Shown here: one piece after another, positions 23,100 through 35,338 of the stretch
Layout: each line of letters begins with the position of its first letter
How positions within the stretch are numbered: the first letter of the stretch is position 1
DNA from: Euonymus europaeus
Taxonomy: Eukaryota; Streptophyta; Magnoliopsida; Celastrales; Celastraceae
Length of the DNA: 64,000 nucleotides
Assembly (NCBI GenBank): GCA_963580455.1
Contig: OY756970.1
Coordinates: 15,252,001 to 15,316,000 of the forward strand
Direction: 5' to 3'
Notes under the pieces: generated by a model
What the model was told of the DNA's origin: nothing
The model's input: only the letters and a program-made list of their open reading frames with translations
The model's database searches: none
Made by a program: the position numbers and the translations under genes

Positions 23100-24302
23100 A
23101 TGATCGCCGTGCCGCCCGCTGTACCGCCAGCCCGACAGCCACAATTGGCGCCATATCACCACCATCACAACCACCATCAGCAATCATCACAATCGTTGAC
23201 GTCATCGACACAATCACCACCACCGGCGAAGGTTCCAATCGACTTCAGTCCTCCTTTAATTGCCATCGTGGTGATAGTGGCTACCGCTTTTATAGCAGTC
23301 ACATACTCACGACTTCTATCACGCCACCTCCTCCGTCTCCTCAGGAAATGGCGTCAATGGAGACGTCGCCGAAGACGGCTACGGAGATTCCTTCCGTCAT
23401 CAAATGGCGATCTGGACTCTCCGCCTTTTAGCTCTCCGTCGTTCTTTGACACAGCCGATGGCTTTTTTGTGTACTCGCCTTACGGACTCGACGATTCCAC
23501 CATTAAAAGCATTCCTCTCTCAGTCTACACTGTCAAAACTGCTAGTAACCGAATCAAAGATTGCGCCGTTTGTTTGCTTGAATTTGAAGATGACGATTAC
23601 GTCCGGACACTTCCTGTGTGTTATCACGCGTTTCATGTCGACTGCATCGATATCTGGCTTAGGTCCCACGCGAATTGCCCACTCTGCAGAGCCGGAATTT
23701 TTCGCCCGGAGTCTCCATTCATTCCGCTCATGGCGGCAAGGATCCGACCGAGTCTAGATGACGCGATTCTAAGACGCATTGCCCTAGAAACTATACCGGA
23801 ACCTCCGGCGCATCAGTCCGGGTCGACGACAACAGTGCCAGAGATCACGCCCTGCATTGAGGAACCGTCGCCAGCGAGAGTGAACAATATGGAGGATAGG
23901 TTTAACGGACATCATATGTTGCTGAAGCGATCTTACTCGTTTGGATTCGAACGGAGCTTGCCTTCGGAGAGAATGGTGATGGAGCCAGCGACGACGTCAC
24001 CGTGGCGGTTCAGAAGAGGATCAGGAAACTTCTGGAGCAAACGACCATCGCCTTTCGGATCATTATCAAAACCAAGAGTATTCTCTTTCCGCCACTACAG
24101 AGGCATTAAATCACCATTCATTCGTCGGCGAGGGTTTTTCCCGCTGTCGGAGCGATTCTCCGTATCTTCAAGACGGAGCAAGTCAATGACCAGTCCGATG
24201 TTCCTTCGATCAGCAGCTTCGGCTTTCTCGTCGAGCCGGCTGAGGTGCGGAGATCCGGAGGCTCTGCTTTCGCCGGAGAGATTGAACAGGAGATATAACT
24301 GA
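23100..24302 (+). CDS. ATL-family RING-H2 E3 ubiquitin ligase, ATL65-like
   Basis: 400-residue intronless protein. ATL proteins are membrane-anchored RING-H2 E3 ligases acting in stress and defence signalling. In order: a His/Gln/Pro-rich N terminus; one transmembrane helix near residues 53-75 (LIAIVVIVATAFIAV); an Arg-rich cytosolic stretch (WRQWRRRRRRLRR); the ATL hallmark GLDDSTIKSIP; then a RING-H2 domain at about 155-196 (CAVC...CYHAFHVDCIDIWL...CPLC) with all eight zinc ligands. The C terminus is Ser/Arg-rich and holds a motif RSYSFGFERS. The frame is open upstream to ATG 22932 (456 residues), but that ATG has T at -3 and the extension is 5'UTR-like; ATG 23100 has A at -3, so I prefer it. 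Resemblance to Arabidopsis ATL65 is tentative. Confidence 0.9.
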   Translation: MIAVPPAVPPARQPQLAPYHHHHNHHQQSSQSLTSSTQSPPPAKVPIDFSPPLIAIVVIVATAFIAVTYSRLLSRHLLRLLRKWRQWRRRRRRLRRFLPSSNGDLDSPPFSSPSFFDTADGFFVYSPYGLDDSTIKSIPLSVYTVKTASNRIKDCAVCLLEFEDDDYVRTLPVCYHAFHVDCIDIWLRSHANCPLCRAGIFRPESPFIPLMAARIRPSLDDAILRRIALETIPEPPAHQSGSTTTVPEITPCIEEPSPARVNNMEDRFNGHHMLLKRSYSFGFERSLPSERMVMEPATTSPWRFRRGSGNFWSKRPSPFGSLSKPRVFSFRHYRGIKSPFIRRRGFFPLSERFSVSSRRSKSMTSPMFLRSAASAFSSSRLRCGDPEALLSPERLNRRYN

Positions 24303-24520
24303 GAAGGAACATGGGACACGTGGCGGACGGACGGATTACTGTGGCGACGAGGGATGTGGTCCGGTAGGGCAATTAATATGGAGGGTCAGGTTCGCGTGGG
24401 TAACAGGGTAAGGAGAGTTAATGAGAATTGATGGCAGCGGAAATTGGCCGGGAAGTCATTAATTGGAGTTGGAGACGGCAATTAATGTGAAAACTGACGA
24501 CTCTTTGAGTAAATCACACA

Positions 24521-24552
<32 letters not shown>

Positions 24553-26213
24553 CGTTACATAAAGACCTCTCCCTCTCTGTGCACTGGGAGCTCATAAATG
24601 CTCTGTTTTTGAGTGGGTTCGATTAGGGGAACCCTCCCTTGATTGGCAGGAAGAAAGACACATAACAGGGCTTTTGAAGCAGGACCATCTTGTTTAAGTG
24701 TAAAAGTGGCCTGCCTGCCTGCAAGTTTACTACTATTACATTACATATTTACATGTGTTGTGTGTAGTGAAATGTTGACTTTAGGTTTTGAAAAATATTG
24801 GGACTCCTGTCCCAGAAAGAAGAGGACCCTAAACATGCAGTGCCAGAAAAATCACGTGCTTTAATTAATGCAGCATGGAGATGGTCATTGACTTGTGCCC
24901 AAGTTTCTTTATGCCTTGAAGCGAGTTTTTTATGTAACTTCGCAATCCAGCATTGATTGCCTCTCCAAAATAGTCAACTGGGCTTTCATTAATTCTAAAT
25001 GGGCTTATATGCTCCAATCCAAGTGGAGAAAAGCCCATACTAAAATAATCAACGCCCACCTAAAAAGTAAAATCCACTACCACTGGGCCGGCAACGACCA
25101 AGTTAAATAAATTGAGGCAAGTCTCTCCGAATGTTTGATTGTAAACGCTCGCCACGCGAAGTCGATTAGCGTGTGAAGACTCGCAGCGCGTTGAAGAGTA
25201 AAATCAACACGTAATGAGAGTTGGTTTCTAGAAGGGCGTTGTGGGTATGCCACGTGGCGGAGCGACAAGAAATTGCATTAAAGCGCCTGCATTTTAGAAG
25301 GCTGAAAATAACCAACTAAAAACAAAGACAGACAGGCCCACACACTATCCACTTCGAAAATTCTTGATTGATTTGTCAAACACGAACAATGCACTTTTCC
25401 TTCCAATCAGCAGATACCATGGTGCATGTTTAATGAGAAATGATAAAATTTGTATTTTATTAAAGTGATTTGATTTTTTATAATAATAATGAGATTCAAT
25501 ATTAATTTTAATGTAATTGTGTACTTTAAGTGAGTCCATTTTATAGGGACAATATAAAGACCAACAATATTATTAATTACTACAAAATGAAGATACAAAA
25601 TATATTAAAATACGTGTTTTGTTGATGTAGCTGAATATATGACTTGACATTTATGTCATATAAATGAGACTCGAGTATTAATTTTAGTGACTAGTAAGTT
25701 GTTGCGTCATTACAGCGGCTCCGAAACACCTCAATTTCCCTTGCTTTTGTATATTTTGTCTAGAAAGAATTTTTATCCTTTAAGAACCGAAAATGTAGTT
25801 GGGAATGTAATTAACATGATGCATTAATTGGGTTCACAAATCATATCAAAGTCTTTTAGAAGATCAACTAAAATGAAGTTATTGTTCATATGGGTTGAAC
25901 AACCCTAGCTAGACCAATTAGACAAATTTACTCAGCAATCTGTTTTCCATTAATCGACGGCACAGTCAACCAGCTGTCCAACTACCATCATAAATTTTAT
26001 TTTTCTTTAAAAAAAAAACTCTAATTTTCACGTATATTCTTTCTTATAGAGACATGAAACTATTTAATGCACGCAGCTCAACTAACTCTGCTACCCTCAC
26101 CAATCTCTCTGCCCCCACAAGTGTAAATTTCATCACAAGCTAGCCCTTCGTCCATTTCCTTCTCTAATTACTACAACTCACTGGATCTGAATCAGATATT
26201 CTCGAGGAAGATA
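24303..26213. other. Intergenic between ATL and LACS genes
   Basis: ATL 3' UTR, then a (CT)n microsatellite at 24521-24547, then AT-rich DNA. Short frames at 24643-25110 have no recognisable domain. From about 26050 onward lie the promoter and 5' UTR of the LACS gene. Confidence 0.45.
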
Positions 26214-29200
26214 ATGTCGTCAAAGACTAGTTACACTGTAAAGGTTGAAGAGTGTAGGCAGGCAAGCGATGGAAAGCCATCAGCAGGGCCCGTGTACAGA
26301 GGCATTTATGCAAAGGATGGTCTTCTTGAGGTTCCTCAGGGCGTGCACTCTCCATGGGACTTCTTCAGGTATATGTATACTGTCTCTCATTGACCCTAGT
26401 TCTGGTATATATATATATATATATGTACGTATATGCTGTGGGATTGATATTGGACTACATTTTATCTACTCTTTGCTTTGGGTGTTTCATTTGGGATTTG
26501 CATTTTTGAGAGAAGTGATTTTAATTTGGATAGATAACGCGATTTAGACCATTATTATCTTGTAATACAAATTATTAATAAATAGTTTTCAAATGGAAAA
26601 AAGACTGTTTCTTTGAGATTTGTCCTTCTGTGATGAGGTGATTTTAATTTTGAAGAATGAATGTTAGAACAGTGCTCAAGTTTGGTGTTCTACATCCCAC
26701 GGATATTGAAGGCAAGTATGTCTTATATATTAATGCAAGCCCGCACAAAATAACTTTGAACAAGCAGTTTTTTAGTGGTCCCAAATGAGCCTGAAAAGTA
26801 TTATTTGGACTGTCTTATGCGGATTAAGAGTGTTGTGACCCAAATTAATTATATCAAATTGCTTATATTTGGCAGTCCATTTTCAAATTCCACATGTCCA
26901 TGGCACGAGGTGCTCAAGTTTGGCTCGTGACCCACACACGTGCGAGAGGTGTTAGAACAGTGCCCAAGTCTGATATTCTACATCCTACATCGGATGTTGA
27001 AGGCAAATATGCCTTGTATATTAATGCAAGTCCGCACAACTTAACTTCGAACAAGCAGTTTTTCAGTGGTCCCAAATGGGCCTGGATAATATTGATTTGA
27101 CTATCTTGTGCAAGTTAAGGGTGTTGTGGCTCAAATTAATTATGTCCATGAACATTGAATTTATCCATTATTAGTAACTTGTAATATAAATCTTATCTAT
27201 AAAAAAAAATTGGCGGATTAATTATTAAAAATTAAATTTTAAAAAAATACAGTATGGCCCATGCAGGTCTCGAACCTGCGACCTTCGCGTTATTAGCACG
27301 ACGCTCTAACCAGCTGAGCTAATAGGCCGTTTATATACTTCGCTTTTCTAATTTTAAGATTTGTCTTGTAGTGATTCTGCAAAGAAAAGTCCCAATGTGC
27401 GTATGCTCGGCCGACGTCGAGTCACCGATTCAAAGGTGCTTCTTTCAATTTTATGAATTCAGTGTTTTCACTGGGTAATTACTTGTTGGTATCTAGCTTC
27501 ATATCTTTGTAGCTTTCATGGTTTTGAAGAAGATGATGTAGTAACAAAATTCAACTGAATTAGCAGGTGGGTCCTTATGAATGGCTCACATATCAAGAGG
27601 TTTATGAAGCTACCCTGCGAATTGGCTCTGCCATTAGGAGCCGTGGTATTGAACCAGTAAGCATAGCAAATTGTGCTTTTTTTTTTCCGTCAAACTGGAA
27701 GATATGGTATTGTTTTGCAGTTTCTTTGGTATAATGTGAATGATTGACATGGGATTAATCGTTAATGGCATGTGGTGTTTACAGGGAAGCCGTTGTGGGA
27801 TTTATGGCTCCAATTGCCCCGAGTGGATCATTGCAATGCAGGTGAATTTATTGTGTTCCTACTTGATTTGTTCAATATTCATATGCAATAAAATCAATTA
27901 CATGTCAAAGCAGAAGCAAAATTGTGCTTGTCTTTGATGTGACAAATAACAAATTTGGTGTGCAGTTTTTTTCCTTGAGCAATCAGTACTTCTTGTTCTT
28001 AAGCTTTCTCCGGAACGCAAATTGAACCCTTTATCTGAACGTACTTTCTTATTGGATGCCATCTTTATGCCGAACTGCGGTTTGCATTTGCGAGTAGTAG
28101 CGCCGTGCATTTCTCTTGTTGCTTCTAGGAATTAAAAATGTAAACCTTGATCGTATTGATTATTACTTGATATTTGCATGACTCGTGTAATAACATATTA
28201 CCACCTTTTCCTTGCAATCCAAATTGGTTTAATTTTTCGGAGTGAATTGATACCTTGTTTGGTACTTTGCAGGCTTGTTGCAGCCAGTCTATGACTTATG
28301 TACCTCTATATGATACCCTTGGTATAGTATCTTCAATGCTTTCAAGAGTCTTTGGTTGCTTAGTTCACTGTATTGGGGTCTCCTGTGCTAATTTTTATAA
28401 AAATTCCTCACTAATCCATTGTTGGTTGGTGAACTATCCCTGATAAAAGTGCAAAAAAAGTTGTACCAGTGACTCTCTAAGTCTAAATTTTAGTGTTTCA
28501 TTTGCAGGTGCCCATGCAGTGGAGTTCATTATAAACCATGCTGAAGTTTCAATAGCATTTGTTCAAGAGAATAAGATCCCTTCGGTGTGCACATTTCTTA
28601 TTAAGAAATAAACAACTGATATTTTATTTTGCAACTGGTTTTTGAAGCTAACTATTTACTTGATTTTGTTTGCACTTACAATTTATAGCACTTTATGTTA
28701 AGTTTTACTGCTTGTATCCTGTCAATTATATTGTGTCATTGCCATTAGCGAATTGCATTTTGTATAAATAAATTTTCTTTATAACTTATCCCTTCACTGT
28801 CTCAATTCTCAATGACTTGATTTAGTACCTCATGAGTAAATAATGGGCTCCTTTTTTTTATTCCTTTTTGTTCACGCTGAGTGTTCACTATTTATGCAGA
28901 TTTTGTCTACTCTTCCGAGATGTTCTGCAAATCTAAAAAGTAGGTCAAAATTTGTATATTCTGTTTTGAAATTGAGATGTGGAATATCAATGATGGCAAC
29001 TAAATTGGTTATTTACTTTTCCCAGCTATTGTCAGCTTTTCGCATATATCTGAAATTCAAAAGAAGGAAGCTGAAGAATTCAGTGTATCTTGCTTTTCAT
29101 GGGAGGAATTTTGTCATGTGGTAAAATTTTCATTCTTCATCGCAGTTGTTACAATAATGAGTAGTGTAACTTTTTCTATCTACACAACAGAAGCTTGCAT

Positions 29201-32200
29201 TAGGCATGCATCTCTGTTTGATTGTTCATTAAATTTATTTTGCACATGGTACCAATTTTGCAATCTCACACTGTTATGTATTTTTCATCAGGGAGTTCTA
29301 AATTGTGAGCTACCTCCAAAACAGAAGACTGACATTTGCACAATAATGTATACGAGTGGCACAACGGGAGAACCGAAAGGTGTCATTCTTTCTAATGGGG
29401 CTATTATGGCAGAAGTTTTGTCTGTGGACCATATACTCTTTCTTACAGACACAGTGGTTAGTGTCCATGCAAAGAATATGTTCTGACTTCATGGGTTTTA
29501 TTTTTTTTTCCTGGGGACTTTGATATGAGTTGTCAAAATGCTCATTGAGTGAAATAATTAGTCATTAATCTGTAGTCAGAGGAGAGGCCCTACTCAACTC
29601 TTCTTTGTGCATAATCTCACAACAATATGTGGTTATGGATTCTCATTGCATAAATCTGAACATAAGGGTACATGGGCTGTCCATGTTATAGATCCCTTTA
29701 AAGTGAACCAATCTAGTAATGAACAGAGCTAGGGAGGAAACAGATTGTGGAATTCATCATTTCCTCACCTTTTACAGTGCAGCTCAATCTGTGTTGCCTT
29801 TGTTGGAATATGTTGGGGCAAGTTTACCAATGTAGAATTTACTTTTTGCCACAGGCTTCTGAAGAAGACTCTTACTTCTCATTTCTTCCTTTGGCCCATG
29901 TATTTGATCAAATAATGGAGTTATACTGCATGTACAGAGCTTCCTCGATAGGATTTTGGCGAGGGGTAAGATTCAGAATTATTTTTTCCAGATTTTTCCC
30001 TCTTTCAATTTGAATATCTCCTAAGGTTTCTCTTGTTTTCTACTTGAAGGATGTGCGATACTTGATGGAGGACGTTCAGGAACTAAAGCCAAGTATATTT
30101 TGCGGGGTTCCTAGAGTATATGACCGTATATATGATGGTATTGTAAAAGATGACAATACGGATACTACAGTTCTTATGCAATACAAGTTGTTTGATAACA
30201 TTTGTTATCTTTGTATGCCAAGGTATATCTACCAAAATTTCGTCTGGAGGTGCATTGAAGAACAAATTGTTTCAATTTGCGTACAATTAGTAAGTCATAT
30301 TGTAAATCCCTTCATTTATTTATTTCGTGTTTTTTGTTTTGCTTTCTTTCCTATACCTTCTCCTCTACTGCTAATGGAAAAGCCATTGGCAGTAAGCTGG
30401 GAAATATGGAAAAGGGACTTCCGCAAGACAAAGCTGCTCCACTTTTTGACCGGCTTGTCTTTGATAAGGTCAGTAATTTTATTAAATGTACATAGGGAGA
30501 TTGTTTCTCCATTCTAAAGTGTGATAATATTGACAGATAAAACAAGCCCTGGGGGGACGAATTCGAATCATGTTATCTGGTGCAGCACCATTGCCTAAAC
30601 ATGTTGAGGAATTTTTGAGGGTCACCAGCTGCTCCACATTGTCACAGGGATATGGTACAGTTTATTGGTTACAGCTTGAGACATCTGATTGTGACCGCCT
30701 TTCATTTTCATAGTAATCTCGATATAAAAGTTCATGTCCATATATTTGCATAGGTAGGGGAATCTTGCATTTGGTTTTATATGCTTGTATGAAGTGTCTT
30801 TAACTAGTTCGCATACAGAAACATTGCAGTTAGCACAAATCATAAATTGTTACCGCTATTCACCCTGATATGCTTAAATTGATAGGTCTTACGGAAAGCT
30901 GTGGTGGGTGTTTTACGTCCATAGCCAATGTGCTTTCCATGATGGGAACTGTTGGGATCCCCATCACAACCACTGAGGCAAGGCTTGAGTCAGTGCCAGA
31001 TATGGGGTATGATGCACTCAGCAGCTTGCCACGTGGAGAGATTTGCCTGAGGGGAAAAACATTATTCTCTGGATACTACAAGAGAGAAGATCTTACTAAA
31101 GAAGTCTTTGCTGATGGGTGGTTTCATACAGGTAAAAACCTCCTCTTAATCAATGAAGAATCTAAGATTTGTTGAAATTGAAGCAAACAACTGGCTGTAA
31201 AGGCTCTCGTTGGATCTTCTCTGTGACCAGTTTATGTGCCCATAATGGAATTTTCGGTATTATACATGAATTGACAAATCTGTGGGTGCAAGTTACCTGT
31301 TGGATTGGCTGTCATACTCGGTCAAGTGGGAGCTAAACTGAGAGTAGGATAATCGCACTTTAGCATTCAGCAACATAATGAAGAGGAGGGAAATGGGTAG
31401 GAGAAGTATAGAAAAAATAAATTTGTTTCTATGTCATTGAAAATGTAGTAACTGTTCCAGAGATGAAAAAAAAGGGACTTGAGGGTTAACATGCCATTCT
31501 TCATTAAGCCTTTGATAAACAAAAAGGATTAAAAATGATAACTAAAGTTCGAGAAACTAAAATCAACTTCTTCGCTAGTCTCAGTATTTCAAGTTATTAT
31601 CAAGAAGTCGTCTGGTATATTAAGTTCCGGGAAATCAATTAGGTATTTTTGAGCCAATTTTTTCTGCATATTTGCTGCAAATATTTTAAATGTTACTCAG
31701 CAGGATAAATGGCCCTTTATCTACTTGTGTCTCAGGCGATATCGGAGAATGGCAACCTGATGGAGCGATGAAAATCATTGACAGGAAGAAGAATATATTT
31801 AAGCTGTCTCAAGGTGAATACATTGCGGTGGAGAACCTTGAAAGCACATATTCACGGTGTCCTCTTATTACATCAGTATGTATCTCATTGCAAAAAGGAT
31901 TTTTTTCATTTTCCCCCAAAGTAATTGATCCTTGAATTAGATAGATTGGCTGAATACTGGTTGTCTCACACCTCTCAACATATCCTTATCATCCAAATTC
32001 CATTTGAATTTACTGGTGAACAGATTTGGGTATATGGGAACAGTTTTGAATCGTTTCTTGTTGCTGTTGCGGTCCCCGACAAGAAAGCTCTTGAGGTTTG
32101 GGCCGCTAACCATGGTTTGACTGATGATTTCATTTCACTGTGTAACAATGTGAAAGCCAGGAAATATATTTTGGATGAAATCAATAGCATTGGTCAGAAA

Positions 32201-32536
32201 CACCAAGTATGTGTATAATTTCCTCCTTTTTTCAATTGAGTGCTTTTACTTTTTCTCATTCTAACTCGAACAATATTTTCACAGCTTAGAGGATTTGAGT
32301 TGATAAAAGCTGTTCATTTGGATCCAATTCCCTTTGACATGGAGAGGGATCTGATTACGCCAACATTTAAACTGAAAAGGCCACAGCTGCTTAAATGCTA
32401 CCAGGTTTGCCTAAATATTACCAGCTTGCATGAAAGTTCTTCATGCCTTGGCTTTTGTTTTGACGCACTATGTGGAAACTATTTGCAGGACTTCATTGAT
32501 AAACTCTATAGTGAAGCAAAGGAATCAAAGGCATGA
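26214..32536 (+). CDS. LACS2: Long-chain acyl-CoA synthetase, LACS2-like, 19 exons
   Basis: Activates long-chain fatty acids to acyl-CoA (ATP to AMP). Arabidopsis LACS2 supplies cutin monomer synthesis in the epidermis. Exons: 26214-26368, 27372-27435, 27567-27656, 27785-27841, 28273-28321, 28508-28584, 28900-28939, 29026-29120, 29292-29456, 29855-29965, 30050-30137, 30223-30289, 30393-30468, 30537-30654, 30886-31131, 31736-31875, 32024-32206, 32285-32404, 32489-32536. All introns are GT-AG and frame-consistent. The total is 1989 nt, 662 residues, against about 665 in the family. Motifs: GIYGSNCPEWIIAMQ, the AMP-binding P-loop YTSGTTGEPKG (about 229-239), SFLPLAHVFDQ, CGVPRVYDR, LSQGYGLTESCGG, GWFHTGDIGEW (about 494-504) and DRKKNIFKLSQGEYIAVE. 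The C terminus is DKLYSEAKESKA. No lesions were found. Assignment to LACS2 rather than LACS1 rests on KTDICTIMYTSGTTGEPK and ITPTFKLKRPQLL. Intron 1 hosts a TRIM-like element and a tRNA. Confidence 0.93.
26662..27148. mobile_element. TRIM-like mini LTR element in LACS intron 1
   Basis: Two direct repeats of about 195 bp (26662-26856 and 26950-27148), each starting TGTTAGAACAGTGC and ending ATTAATTAT(A/G)T(C)CA, separated by only about 93 bp. Shared internal phrases include AATGCAAG(C/T)CCGCACAA and GTGGTCCCAAATG. The spacer ends CACACGTGCGAGAGG, a plausible polypurine tract, directly before the second repeat. A short flank TGAA (26658-26661 and 27149-27152, or ATGAA if the right end is 27147) fits a 4-5 bp TSD. 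There is no coding capacity. The primer-binding site is not convincing, so TRIM is the best but not certain label. Confidence 0.65.
27241..27247 (-). terminator. Pol III oligo-T terminator of tRNA-Ile
   Basis: Seven consecutive T on the minus strand, seven bases beyond the tRNA 3' end; four or more T ends RNA polymerase III transcription. Nothing else nearby competes. Confidence 0.8.
27255..27328 (-). tRNA. tRNA-Ile (AAT anticodon)
   Basis: A complete cloverleaf on the minus strand, 74 nt including the discriminator A. Acceptor stem GGCCTAT pairs with ATGGGCC (one G-U). The D-arm region is TAGCTCAGCTGGTTAGAGC, an intact A box. The anticodon stem is TCGTG/CGCGA with loop CTAATAA (anticodon AAT, plus-strand 27292-27294). 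The T-arm is GCAGG-TTCGAGA-CCTGC (B box). No intron and no encoded CCA. It lies in intron 1 of the LACS gene, antisense to it. A seven-T run follows on the minus strand. Likely functional. Confidence 0.97.
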
Positions 32537-33540
32537 CAGCCTTATCTTTCTATTTTCGGAATACCACAAGTTGATTGTCGCTCAAAACGTCCCATTCATT
32601 TTGTTGTATATCGTTACGTGAGAACTGTAATGTGAGAATATTATTACCTAAGTAGCTTTGATGCTGTTCCTGTGACGTTGGTAACATAAATAATGTTGCA
32701 GGTACATTGTATAATTGAGCAACTTCATCATACATTTTTTATTTTTATATCTTTTACAGCAGCAGTGCTAGTAGTGCAGAATTGAATGAAACTCAGGTCC
32801 TCCTTACCAAACAAACAATTGATGCAATTTGTGATCAGTCTTATCAGACTCTCTGTTACAAGCCCAACTAGCTTTGGAATGGAATGATGGGCTCAAATAT
32901 TCTTGCCTCTTTTTGGAGTAAGATAATGGGCCTAGACTAATTTTTCTGGGCTTATGTTTGGTCATAAATTGTTGAACTCGATAATATTCTTTTTTATTTT
33001 TATGGCGGACAACTTAGGTATAGCAACGAGGCGGGGTGAGGCCGAATATGTGCTTCCCATCCCCACCCCACTCTCATCCCTATCCCTGAAATGTTGCCCA
33101 AACCTCAACCCGTTGTTACCCGTCCTCGACCCCAATCAAGTCTATATTACACAATAACATATTCATATATGTGGTTGCAATATCAGTCATAATAACTCCT
33201 CGCCGTGTTGTGTAATTCTTTTGACAGGATGATGTGTCGAACAACTTGAGATTGAAAAGCTTCCGAATGAGATAATGATACTTAGATATATTGATTGGGA
33301 TGATTGGTCGATGAACAAACTATAACTTGAATAAGACATTGCGAATTTGGAGCATGAGAATAAGGTTCTTAGAGCACAAGTTGATGCACTTTGAAATATG
33401 TGTTAATACGTGTGTGTGTGTATATATATATAACATTAAACAATATATTCGGGTTGATAGGAGGGTTTGGGTGTCACTTGAACCTATTACCAAACCCAAA
33501 ATTCGGGCCTCGGACCCTAAATTTTGGGTCAAGTCCTTGG
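32537..33540. other. LACS 3' flank, no gene
   Basis: Begins with the LACS 3' UTR. Around 33015-33135 is a GC-rich block (GGCGGGGTGAGGCCG, CCCATCCCCACCCCAC) like hAT-type subterminal sequence also seen at 9270-9359. A small (GT)/(TA) microsatellite lies near 33410-33430. A phrase CCCAAAATTCGGG... with GACCCTAAATTTTG occurs near 33497-33530 and again near 34327-34370, suggesting a dispersed repeat. Confidence 0.4.
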
Positions 33541-34045
33541 ACCTAGGGACGGACCCAAGGCATTGGGTATGGGGTCAATTGACCCCACTAATTTTTATTA
33601 TTTCTATATAATTATATGATAAAATTTATTTTTGACCCCATCAAATTTTTTATTTTGACCCCACATAATTATTATCATTCTTAATGTTTAGTTGTCTATT
33701 TGGATTAGAGGATATTTTTATTTTTTAAAGCTCAAAGTGGTTTAGCTGTAGGTATGGATTCAAGACTACATGATTCTTGTGATAGACATGGTAAGATTAT
33801 TGACACAAAATGGTTTGAAAGTTATTGTAGTTACAACCACTTTAAACACCACACAATTCACTAACGTTATCAAAAGAGTCATTGAATTCGGACCTTCAAG
33901 TTTTGTTTCCTTAAGCGGAGGCTTGTTTGCACACAATTTTCTTATTTTTTGAACCTTAAAAAATTAAAAATCGTGAATAATCCTATAAAAAAAATTCAGA
34001 GGTGCTGTCCCCTCATCCCCATAAATTTTTTATCCTTCCTCTATG
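33541..34045. mobile_element. Possible hAT-like non-autonomous element (uncertain)
   Basis: Left edge CTAGGGACGGACCCAAGG followed by GGTATGGGGTCAATTGACCCC. Right edge region, reverse-complemented, reads ATAGAGGAAGGATAAAAAATT then ATGGGGATGAGGGGAC. GACGGACCCA-type starts with GGGGTCAA are common at ends of plant hAT-like elements. TIR identity is weak and no TSD could be set, so this is a candidate only. Confidence 0.3.
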
Positions 34046-34149
34046 AACCCGACCCCATATATTGAGTACCAGCCGTTACAGGCCCATGGGCCACAACCCC
34101 CAACCTCTATTCGCGTCCAGCCCCTCACGACTGACTCATACGATAGGTT

Positions 34150-34235
34150 GTTGAAGGCAGGAGTCGAACTCCTGACCTCCTTTTAACACGCAGCCCATGG
34201 CAACACATGCTACTAACTAAGCCATGCTGGATCCG
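34150..34235 (-). repeat. tRNA-derived SINE head (A and B boxes)
   Basis: On the minus strand: GGATCCAGCATGGCTTAGTT (A-box-like TGGCTTAGTTAGTAGC) then, about 45 nt on, GGTCAGGAGTTCGACTCC (B box GTTCGACTCC). It cannot fold as a proper tRNA because the acceptor ends do not pair, so a SINE promoter is the better reading. The body would extend toward lower coordinates; its 3' end is not defined. Confidence 0.5.
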
Positions 34236-34752
34236 CCCTGCCTGAACCCACATGGATTTTTACCAGCTTAGGGGAATTGGGGAACAAAAGTCTGGAAAGA
34301 GATTCTTGCATATATATATATATATATATGCAAGACCCAAAATTCGGGTCCTGAGGACCCTAAATTTTGAATCGGATCCCCACGGGGCCCTGGACCCACA
34401 ATGATTTTTACCAACCTAGGGGCCAGTCTTGTTTGTTATGGAAATGTTTGCTTTGGGAGAAAGCTTTAGACAGAAAGAAGGTATTCAATAATTCAAGACA
34501 TATCTACAAATTGAGGCAGAAAGAAAATCCATCTGTCATTCATACAAAAGGATGAATCATAGAGTTAGTTGTATTCAATATCAAGTGGAAGCGCTTGACA
34601 CGTACGTATCCATGCATGGATTTTATTTTACATATATACGTATCCAGTCGAGTCATATGTCTCGTCGGTCTCGATGAACCCTGAATATAGAGTGATTAAT
34701 GAATTGTTTTATATATCCAAAGCCATAATCCAGATGACTAAATAACATATAT

Positions 34753-34955
34753 ATATTGTGGGAACAAATTTCACCTCCGTGCCCCACCCCCTTGGTTATG
34801 CCAGCCTCTCTCCATTCTGTGAGAGTTAGACCTCGAACCCATGACCTCGTGGTAGAGGGAGAGGGACACTACCACCACTCCCACAGCATGGAGAGAGGCC
34901 GGCATAACCAAGGGGGTGTGGGGCACGGAGGTGAAATTTGTCCCCACATATATAT
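34753..34955. repeat. Fold-back element with about 62-bp near-perfect inverted arms
   Basis: Left arm 34753-34817 (…ACAAATTTCACCTCCGTGCC…) and right arm about 34888-34955 are reverse complements with only a few mismatches or indels, ending in AT-microsatellites on both sides. The loop of about 70 bp contains, on the minus strand, GGGTTCGAGGTC, a pol III B-box-like string. Transcribed, it would form a stable hairpin. Possibly a fold-back made of two SINE-type halves. Confidence 0.75.
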
Positions 34956-35338
34956 ATATATATATATTATCAATTTATCTCGAATTCTCAATTCATCTAG
35001 GACGTATAATGAATAAGTAAGAGGAAACTCTAGCTCAAAAAAGACAAACATATAATGAATAAGTAAGAGGAAACTCTAGCTCAAAAAAGACAAACATATA
35101 GGGAGGAATGGTTGAAGATATATGATTCGAGACCGTCCATATATGGGTATATTTACGTGTATATATGTTTGCACACTCACTTACACTTGATTATTTTCTA
35201 ATGTGATGATACACTTGTTATAGTTGTATTCGTGTATTACTCATATAAGGATGAATGTCTCTAGTTGAGCCTAAAATAAGTCTTCAAAATCTCGTTTCGA
35301 TATCATATTAGAAATATGGATTGCAAATATACCAGAGT

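Noticed and set aside
22947..24372. Long minus-strand and alternate-frame ORFs over the ATL gene
   Set aside because: Shadows of the GC-rich coding sequence; no domains and no conservation-like features.
34150..34235. A true tRNA gene
   Set aside because: A and B boxes are present but acceptor and anticodon stems do not pair, unlike the tRNA at 27255.
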